Assembly (NCBI GenBank): GCA_910586715.1
Contig: CAJUJG010000028.1
Location: 1 to 11,959 of the forward strand
Direction: 5' to 3'
Source: an uncultured Lachnospiraceae bacterium
Lineage (GTDB): Bacteria > Bacillota > Clostridia > Lachnospirales > Lachnospiraceae
Length of the DNA stretch: 11,959 bases
The translations under genes were made by a program, and so were the position numbers. The notes beneath the pieces are model-generated. The model saw only the letters and a list, made by a program, of their open reading frames with translations, was not told the DNA's origin and searched no databases. This document shows, piece by piece, positions 6,636 through 11,959 of this stretch (the stretch's first letter is position 1; each line of letters starts with the position of its first letter).

Positions 6636-7472
6636 ATGTATATCGGAAACCATTTATCATCATCAAAAGGATTTGAACATATGGGAAAAGAAGCGCTCAA
6701 GCTTGGGGCAAACACGTTCGCGTTTTTTACAAGAAACCCAAGAGGCGGCGCTGCAAAAGAAATATCCGAAGATGACGCGAATAAATTGCGGGCGCTTATG
6801 GAAGAACACCATTTCGGAAAGCTTGTCGCGCACGCCCCTTACACTATGAACGTGTGTGCGGAAAAAGAAAGCGTGCTAAACTTTTCGAGAGGTGTGCTTG
6901 TGGACGACTTGGCGCGCATGGAGTATCTTCCGCATAACTACTATAACTTTCATCCCGGTTCCCATGTCGGACAAGGCGCGGAAAAGGGAATAGAACTGAT
7001 TGCGGACGCACTCAACGCCGCATTAAAGCCGGAATATCAAACGATAGTTCTTCTTGAGACAATGGCGGGAAAAGGCTCGGAGGTCGGCAAAAGCTTTGAG
7101 GAATTAAAAGCCATTCTTGATCGTATAGAGCTGTCTGACAAAGTCGGTGTCTGTCTTGACACCTGCCATGTGTGGGATGCGGGATATGACATCGTGCATG
7201 ATCTTGACGGCGTGCTCCAAAATTTTGACGAGATTATCGGACTCGACAGGCTCTGCGCCGTACACTTTAATGATAGCATGAACGATTGCGGAGCGCACAA
7301 GGACCGGCATCAGAAAATCGGTGAGGGCAAAATCGGGGCGGATGCGCTGCTTGCCGTTGCATACCATCCGCTGCTTGCGGGCAGACCGTTTATCTTGGAA
7401 ACGCCCAATGACGACGAAGGATATGCAAGAGAAATTGCAATGGTGCGAAATGCCGAACCGCTTGCCAAGTAG
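6636..7472 (+). CDS. nfo: Endonuclease IV (AP endonuclease)
   Basis: This enzyme cleaves DNA 5' to abasic sites and removes 3'-blocking groups in base-excision repair, using three zinc ions in a TIM barrel. The 278-residue length is normal. All nine expected metal ligands can be read off: H66 (AHAPYT), H106 (FHPGSH), E141 (LLETMAG), D175 and H178 (LDTCHVWDAGYD), H210 (VHFNDS), D223 and H225 (DRHQ) and E255 (ILETP). Spacing follows the E. coli Nfo set closely. AAGGAG a few bases before the ATG gives a strong ribosome binding site and start. It is the first of six tightly spaced plus-strand genes and is followed after 40 bases by a DUF896 gene. Confidence 0.97.
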   Translation: MYIGNHLSSSKGFEHMGKEALKLGANTFAFFTRNPRGGAAKEISEDDANKLRALMEEHHFGKLVAHAPYTMNVCAEKESVLNFSRGVLVDDLARMEYLPHNYYNFHPGSHVGQGAEKGIELIADALNAALKPEYQTIVLLETMAGKGSEVGKSFEELKAILDRIELSDKVGVCLDTCHVWDAGYDIVHDLDGVLQNFDEIIGLDRLCAVHFNDSMNDCGAHKDRHQKIGEGKIGADALLAVAYHPLLAGRPFILETPNDDEGYAREIAMVRNAEPLAK

Positions 7473-7512
7473 GCGTTATGGTAGTAAAATAAAAACAGAA
7501 TTGGAGACGACA

Positions 7513-7734
7513 ATGGGGTTCGATGAAAAAATAAAGCGGATTAACGAACTTTATCACAAATCACAAAAGGGCGCCCTTACCGATGAGGAAAAGCTTGAGC
7601 AGGCGAAGCTTCGGGCGGAATATATCGCAAACGTCAGGGCAAACTTAAAAAGCCAGTTGGACAACGTTTCCATACAGGAGGCGGACGGCAGTATTACAAA
7701 TCTTGGGGAGAAGTTCGGGAAACAGACGTCATAA
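7513..7734 (+). CDS. DUF896 (YnzC/UPF0291) family small protein
   Basis: This 73-residue cytosolic protein begins MGFDEKIKRINELYHKSQKG and continues with LTDEEKLEQAKLRAEYIANV, the two-helix hairpin signature of DUF896. The C-terminal part (ITNLGEKFGK) is variable in the family. Function is unknown; the B. subtilis relative YnzC lies in the SOS-induced yneA region, so the nfo neighbour here fits a DNA-damage link, but that is inference. The frame is open much further upstream inside nfo; the ATG at 7513 is chosen because it begins the family motif and has GGAG at 7503-7506. Confidence 0.88.
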   Translation: MGFDEKIKRINELYHKSQKGALTDEEKLEQAKLRAEYIANVRANLKSQLDNVSIQEADGSITNLGEKFGKQTS

Positions 7735-7757
7735 TCAGAATATCAAAATATAACAGA

Positions 7758-7793
7758 AAGGAAAGGCAGGGAAACAAAACCTGATGCCGAAGC
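7758..7793 (+). promoter_or_regulatory. Ribosome binding site separated from its start by a hairpin
   Basis: The only good Shine-Dalgarno sequence before the cyclo-ligase ATG (7794) is AAGGA at 7758-7762, 31 bases away and too far for normal initiation. Between them GGC-AGG (7765-7770) can pair with CCT and GCC (7780-7782, 7786-7788), leaving a three-base bulge. Folding this hairpin reduces the spacing to about seven bases. In-frame extension upstream is blocked by a TGA at 7782-7784. Confidence 0.35.
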
Positions 7794-8375
7794 ATGGAAA
7801 CAAAGTCAGAAATCAGAAAACGAATACTGGAGGCAAGGGGCGCGCTGACGCAGGACGAGGTTGTTGCCAAGAGCGATGCAATTCTTCAGAAAGTGTTAAA
7901 AACACCGGAATATATGGAAGCGGTCAATATTCTGCTTTATGCGGACTATAACCATGAGGTGATGACGCGGGGAATTTTTGAGGATGCGATTATGCGCAAG
8001 AAACGCATATATTTTCCAAAATCCGACCGGTTTACCAACTCAATGGCGTTTTATCAGACCGTATCCGTAAAACAGTTGGAAAAGGGCTTTATGGGGATTC
8101 CCGAGCCAAAGGAAAACCCGCAGCTTTGCTATAAATTCAATGCCAACGAGGATACGCTCGTGATTGTACCGGGCGTTGCGTTTGATACGGCGGGATTTCG
8201 GCTTGGATACGGGAAAGGGTATTATGACAAATTTTTATCAAGTAAACGGCAGCTCTCAACGATGGCGCTTGCGTTTGCCTGTCAGATTGTGGACGAACTG
8301 CCAAATGAGCAGCATGACATCAAAATGGATAAGCTTGTGACAGAGGAAATTATATATTCTTTTTTGCGGATTTAA
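7794..8375 (+). CDS. 5-formyltetrahydrofolate cyclo-ligase
   Basis: This ATP- and Mg-dependent enzyme (MTHFS, the YgfA/Fau family) converts 5-formyl-THF to 5,10-methenyl-THF, returning a stored folate to the active pool. The 193-residue protein starts KSEIRKRILEAR, which positions the 5-formyl-THF/ATP-binding lysine and arginines at the N-terminus. It carries the diagnostic PGVAFDTAGFRLGYGKGYYD motif at about 137-156, the nucleotide and metal-binding loop. It lies 59 bases after the DUF896 gene and 32 bases before proA, on the same strand. With metF in the same window it represents one-carbon metabolism, although the two are not in one operon. An in-frame TGA at 7782-7784 rules out an upstream start. 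Confidence 0.94.
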   Translation: METKSEIRKRILEARGALTQDEVVAKSDAILQKVLKTPEYMEAVNILLYADYNHEVMTRGIFEDAIMRKKRIYFPKSDRFTNSMAFYQTVSVKQLEKGFMGIPEPKENPQLCYKFNANEDTLVIVPGVAFDTAGFRLGYGKGYYDKFLSSKRQLSTMALAFACQIVDELPNEQHDIKMDKLVTEEIIYSFLRI

Positions 8376-8407
8376 AGAGATTGAAAGATAAAAAGGGGAG
8401 GACGACT

Positions 8408-9688
8408 ATGACCATTCAGGAAAAAGCCGCGGCAATGAAGCTTGACAGTCCGCAAATGGCCGCGGCGCCGGCAGAAATAAGAAACAACGCGCTTTTAGAA
8501 ATTAAGGATGCGCTGCTTGCAAATAAGGAGGCAATTTTTGCAGCAAATGCGCAGGATTTAGCACAAGCGCAAAAAAACAACATACCGGAAGCGGTGGTAA
8601 AACGATTGAAATTTACGGAGCAAAAGCTGATTGACGTAACAAATGGGCTTGAAAACCTGACTGCACTTGCCGATCAGGTGCATCAGGTTCAATTTATAAG
8701 AGAACTTGACGAGGGGCTTACCCTTGTGCGCGAAAGCTGTCCGATTGGCGTTATCGGGGTTATTTTTGAGGCAAGACCAGACGCTTTGGTGCAGATTGCG
8801 TCGCTTTGTATTAAGAGCGGAAATTGTGCCATTTTAAAGGGCGGCAGTGAGACAATGCATACCAATAAGGTGCTGTTTGATTTGATTTACCACGCGGCAG
8901 TGCAAAGCGGACTGCCTGAAAACTGTCTGTTTCAGGCAGAGCTGCGGGAGGAAATCTCGGCGCTTTTAAACTGTCACGAGTCGGTGGATTTGATTATTCC
9001 AAGAGGCTCAAACGCCTTTGTGCAGTACATAATGAACAATACGAAAATTCCTGTAATGGGACATGCAGACGGTATCTGTCACATTTATGTGGATAAGGAC
9101 TTTGATGTGGAAAAGGCAATCCCCGTGATTCTTGACGCAAAGACGCAGTACACAGCGGCGTGTAACGCAGTGGAGACGCTTTTGATTCATAAGGATGCGC
9201 TTGATATTCTGATGCCGCGGTTAAATGAAGCGCTCAAAGCACATCAGATTGAACTGCGGGCGACGCACGAAATTGCCGCGCAATACGAATGTGTGCCTGC
9301 GTCGGAGGAGGATTTTGCAACCGAGTATCTTGACCTGATTCTTTCGGCAAAAACAGTTGAAACGATTGAGGAAGCGGTGCATCATATTAACCGGTATGGT
9401 TCGCACCATACGGACTGTATTATTACGCAGGACAAAGCGGCGGCGCAATACTTTATGAATATGGTGGATTCTGCAGGCGTTTACCAAAACTGTTCGACGC
9501 GCTTTGCCGACGGGTTCCGCTATGGCTTTGGAGCGGAGGTCGGAATCAGCACGGGAAAAATTCATGCAAGAGGACCTGTCGGTATCGAGGGGCTTCTAAC
9601 CTATAAGTATAAACTGTTTGGAAACGGTCAGATTGTTGCGGATTATGCCTCGGGAAAGAAAGCGTTTCACTTTAAAAATTTAAAATAA
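8408..9688 (+). CDS. proA: Glutamate-5-semialdehyde dehydrogenase (gamma-glutamyl phosphate reductase)
   Basis: This is the second step of proline biosynthesis: NADPH reduces gamma-glutamyl phosphate to glutamate semialdehyde, which cyclises to pyrroline-5-carboxylate. The 426-residue length fits the family. The nucleotide-binding part contains IGVIFEARPDALVQ (116-129) and ILKGGSE (142-148); the active-site cysteine is C252 in YTAACNAVETLL. The C-terminal domain has the family's RFADGFRYGFGAEVGIST and HARGPVG stretches. The start is the ATG at 8408, preceded by AGGGGAGG (8394-8401) at six bases; the longer frame from the TTG at 8381 includes that site. The usual partner proB (glutamate 5-kinase) is not in this window, so the kinase must be encoded elsewhere. 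Confidence 0.96.
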   Translation: MTIQEKAAAMKLDSPQMAAAPAEIRNNALLEIKDALLANKEAIFAANAQDLAQAQKNNIPEAVVKRLKFTEQKLIDVTNGLENLTALADQVHQVQFIRELDEGLTLVRESCPIGVIGVIFEARPDALVQIASLCIKSGNCAILKGGSETMHTNKVLFDLIYHAAVQSGLPENCLFQAELREEISALLNCHESVDLIIPRGSNAFVQYIMNNTKIPVMGHADGICHIYVDKDFDVEKAIPVILDAKTQYTAACNAVETLLIHKDALDILMPRLNEALKAHQIELRATHEIAAQYECVPASEEDFATEYLDLILSAKTVETIEEAVHHINRYGSHHTDCIITQDKAAAQYFMNMVDSAGVYQNCSTRFADGFRYGFGAEVGISTGKIHARGPVGIEGLLTYKYKLFGNGQIVADYASGKKAFHFKNLK

Positions 9689-9720
9689 CAGATATAGAAA
9701 ACGGATAGGAGATACGAATT

Positions 9721-10518
9721 ATGAAAAAAGGAACCAGGAAGCTTATTTTTGCGGCGGCGCTGTTAATCATTGCAGTCGCGTTTACAACTCCGGCACAGGC
9801 GCATGCGCTGAACATTATTCCGATGCAGCTTGAGATGTACTCAACCTCCGCGACACCGGTCTATGCGTCGCCTGACGTTTTTTCACCGATTGTGACTTAT
9901 TTGGATCGTTTTCTGAATGTACGTGTTACAGGGATTACGGAAAACGGCTTTTTCCAGGTGGATTTAAACGGTGCGTTCTACATTCCGGGAGCGTATCTTG
10001 TGCAGAAGGTAGAGAAGGAAAAATCGGCATATCAGAAGGCGCATGACAGGCTTGATGAGGTTGCGGAAATATACAGGACACAGCTTCAAATGATGGATGG
10101 CACCTGGTCGAAATTTGCGCTTAAAGATGTAACAGGCGATGGCGTGCCGGAGCTGATTGACGATGCCGGAAAAGAGATTTACAGTTGTTATGACGACGGG
10201 GAATATATGCGGCTTGTAATTCTTTATTATTCGGAAAATCCGGTGACGTTTTATTATTCTAAGAACAATAATAAACTGCTTGGAAAATACAGATGGAACG
10301 ATAAAGATTATTGGGAAGTCTACAACAGGGATACGACTTTTGTCCCTTGGGGACAGTTCCGCTGTGTCTCAACAGACGCATCGGCATATAAAGGAAATGC
10401 AGCTGCGATTGAGAGAGACCGCGATAACAATCAGGAAACAAGGAATGATTTGTACAACATTCTCCATGAAATGTTCGGGCTTGGGAAGGAGCATTCGGAG
10501 GAAAAGGAGAATAAATAA
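9721..10518 (+). CDS. Secreted SH3-like hypothetical protein
   Basis: I cannot assign a named family to this 265-residue protein. It has a clear Sec signal peptide: KKGTRK, a hydrophobic core at about 8-21 and a signal peptidase I site after AQA (27) or AHA (29). There is no lipobox, anchor motif or later membrane helix, so it is probably released or held loosely at the surface. Residues about 35-96 resemble a bacterial SH3 domain (EMYSTSATPVYASPD, then VRVTGITENGFFQVDLNG and YIPGAYL), a fold that often binds cell-wall peptide. Residues 135-146 (KDVTGDGVPELI) look like a calcium-binding DxTxDG loop of the kind found in FG-GAP/VCBS-type proteins. The C-terminal tail is very charged. AGGAG (9707-9711) precedes the ATG by nine bases. 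Its stop codon overlaps the miaB start by one base (TAATG), implying coupled translation. Confidence 0.8.
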   Translation: MKKGTRKLIFAAALLIIAVAFTTPAQAHALNIIPMQLEMYSTSATPVYASPDVFSPIVTYLDRFLNVRVTGITENGFFQVDLNGAFYIPGAYLVQKVEKEKSAYQKAHDRLDEVAEIYRTQLQMMDGTWSKFALKDVTGDGVPELIDDAGKEIYSCYDDGEYMRLVILYYSENPVTFYYSKNNNKLLGKYRWNDKDYWEVYNRDTTFVPWGQFRCVSTDASAYKGNAAAIERDRDNNQETRNDLYNILHEMFGLGKEHSEEKENK

Positions 10519-11959
10519 TGCATAAAGCGACAGACTGGGATAAGATTGACTTAAATTTAGCCCCGCCCACCGAAGAACCGATGCGTCAATACTATTTTAT
10601 GAAAAAAGCGCGCGAAATCGTGGCGGAGGAAAGCAGAAAGCTTGGCAGACGTCTTACGGCAGACGGCGAAACGTTCGGCTGTCAGATGAATGCAAAGGAC
10701 AGCGAAAAGCTGATTGGCATTCTCGAAGAAATCGGCTTTGAAATGATTGACGACGAGTCGGCGGATTTGGTGTTTTACAACACCTGCACCGTGCGTGACA
10801 ATGCAAACCAGCGCGTGTATGGAAGGCTTGGTCTTGTGCACAGCATGAAAAAGAAAAATCCGCATAAAAAAATTGCCTTGTGCGGCTGCATGATGCAGGA
10901 ACCGACCGTTATCCAAAAGATACAAAAAAGCTACTCGTTTGTGGATTTGATATTCGGAACGCATAATATTTATAAATTTGCGGAGCTGCTTGTTGCAATG
11001 TACAGCTCTGAGGGCATGATTATTGATATTTGGAAAGACACGGATAAAATTGTGGAGGATTTGCCGGCGCAGCGCAAGTATCCGTTTAAATCAGGCGTCA
11101 ATATCATGTATGGCTGCAACAATTTCTGCAGCTACTGCATTGTACCATACGTGCGCGGCAGAGAGCGGAGCCGCAGTCCAAAAGACATTATCCGTGAAAT
11201 CGAAACGCTTGTGGCAGACGGCGTTGTGGAAGTGATGCTTTTGGGGCAGAATGTCAACTCTTATGGAAAAACGTTGGATGAACCGATGAGCTTTGCCGAA
11301 CTTTTGCAGAAAGTTGAAAAAATAGAGGGCTTGGAGCGAATCCGCTTTATGACCTCGCATCCAAAGGATTTGTCGGATGAACTGATCCAGGTCATGAAGC
11401 ACTCCAGGAAAATCTGCCGTCATCTGCACTTACCGCTGCAGGCAGGATCTACGCGGATTTTAACGGCAATGAACAGACGTTACACAAAAGAGCAGTATTT
11501 GGAACTGGCGCAAAAAATCAGACGCGAAATCCCTGATATTTCCCTGACGACGGATATTATCGTTGGTTTTCCGGGGGAAACGGCAGCGGACGTCGACGAG
11601 ACAATCGAAGTTGTGAAAGCAGTAGAATATGACAACGCGTTTACGTTCATTTATTCCAAACGGACAGGCACCCCCGCGGCAGCAATGCCCAATCCGGTAA
11701 GCGATGCGGAAATTAAAGAAAATTTTGACAGGCTTTTAAAGGTTGTACAAGAAACGGCGAGGAAGCGCGTCGGGCGCCTGACTGGCGAAGTGCACAGCGC
11801 GCTTGTGGAGGAAATCAACGAGCATGACAATACGCTTGTTTCGGGACGGCTTTCCAACAACACCATTGTTCATTTTCCGGGCGATGCTTCACTGATTGGG
11901 AAAATCGTGGATGTACGGCTTGTGGAGTCGCATGGATTTTATTATATCGGTGAACGGAT
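10518..11959 (+). CDS. miaB: tRNA-2-methylthio-N6-dimethylallyladenosine synthase (partial at window edge)
   Basis: This radical-SAM methylthiotransferase converts i6A37 to ms2i6A37 in tRNAs reading UNN codons. At least 480 residues are encoded without a stop; the reading frame leaves the window, probably only a few residues short of the end because the TRAM domain is nearly finished. The clostridial-type N-terminal extension (about 1-48, containing PMRQYYFMKKAREIV) precedes the MTTase domain with cluster cysteines C55 (FGCQMNA), C90 (NTCTVR) and C124 (CGCMMQ). The radical-SAM CxxxCxxC motif is C200, C204 and C207. LLGQNVNSYG (241-250) and TTDIIVGFPGE (344-354) are typical, and a TRAM RNA-binding domain covers about 418-480. 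AAGGAG at 10504-10509 lies inside the end of the preceding gene, and the start overlaps that gene's stop. Confidence 0.97.
   Translation, partial: MHKATDWDKIDLNLAPPTEEPMRQYYFMKKAREIVAEESRKLGRRLTADGETFGCQMNAKDSEKLIGILEEIGFEMIDDESADLVFYNTCTVRDNANQRVYGRLGLVHSMKKKNPHKKIALCGCMMQEPTVIQKIQKSYSFVDLIFGTHNIYKFAELLVAMYSSEGMIIDIWKDTDKIVEDLPAQRKYPFKSGVNIMYGCNNFCSYCIVPYVRGRERSRSPKDIIREIETLVADGVVEVMLLGQNVNSYGKTLDEPMSFAELLQKVEKIEGLERIRFMTSHPKDLSDELIQVMKHSRKICRHLHLPLQAGSTRILTAMNRRYTKEQYLELAQKIRREIPDISLTTDIIVGFPGETAADVDETIEVVKAVEYDNAFTFIYSKRTGTPAAAMPNPVSDAEIKENFDRLLKVVQETARKRVGRLTGEVHSALVEEINEHDNTLVSGRLSNNTIVHFPGDASLIGKIVDVRLVESHGFYYIGER

Overview
The window looks like chromosomal DNA from a low-to-mid GC anaerobic Firmicute, most likely of the Clostridia/Lachnospiraceae type. 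The signs are strong purine-rich Shine-Dalgarno sites (GGAGG, AAGGAG), sigma-A type promoters, a hybrid histidine kinase carrying the SHDIRTPMNAI phospho-acceptor box, a MiaB with the N-terminal extension usual in clostridia, and a Firmicute DUF896 protein. The taxonomic call is inference from protein style; no rRNA or other marker is present.

Left part (1-2978). A minus-strand remnant of a KduD-like short-chain dehydrogenase keeps its promoter, ribosome binding site and NAD-binding motif but stops after 29 codons. Divergent from it is a large membrane hybrid sensor histidine kinase with two receiver domains, its own extended -10 promoter, a hairpin at the start of its mRNA and a probable terminator. 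It looks monocistronic and has no partner response regulator here.

Middle part (3045-6370). Three housekeeping-type genes follow: metF (5,10-methylenetetrahydrofolate reductase), a small VOC/glyoxalase-fold protein, and on the opposite strand a tRNA-dihydrouridine synthase. The dus gene is divergent from an alpha/beta hydrolase of the siderophore-esterase-like type. The region between those two is unusually rich in palindromes and carries a -10 box overlapping a possible Fur-family operator.

Right part (6371-11959). After a 265-base spacer holding a broken short reading frame come six closely spaced plus-strand genes, probably one operon: nfo (endonuclease IV), a DUF896 small protein, 5-formyltetrahydrofolate cyclo-ligase, proA, a secreted SH3-like protein of unknown function, and miaB, which runs off the right edge. 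The operon mixes DNA repair, folate salvage, proline synthesis and tRNA modification. One-carbon metabolism appears twice in the window (metF and the cyclo-ligase), as does tRNA modification (dus and miaB).

I found no CRISPR array, insertion sequence, phage gene, rRNA or tRNA. Most of the window is ordinary core genome. The points that merit a second look are the two gene remnants, the palindromic divergent region, an unusual ribosome-binding arrangement before the cyclo-ligase, and the unidentified secreted protein translationally joined to miaB.
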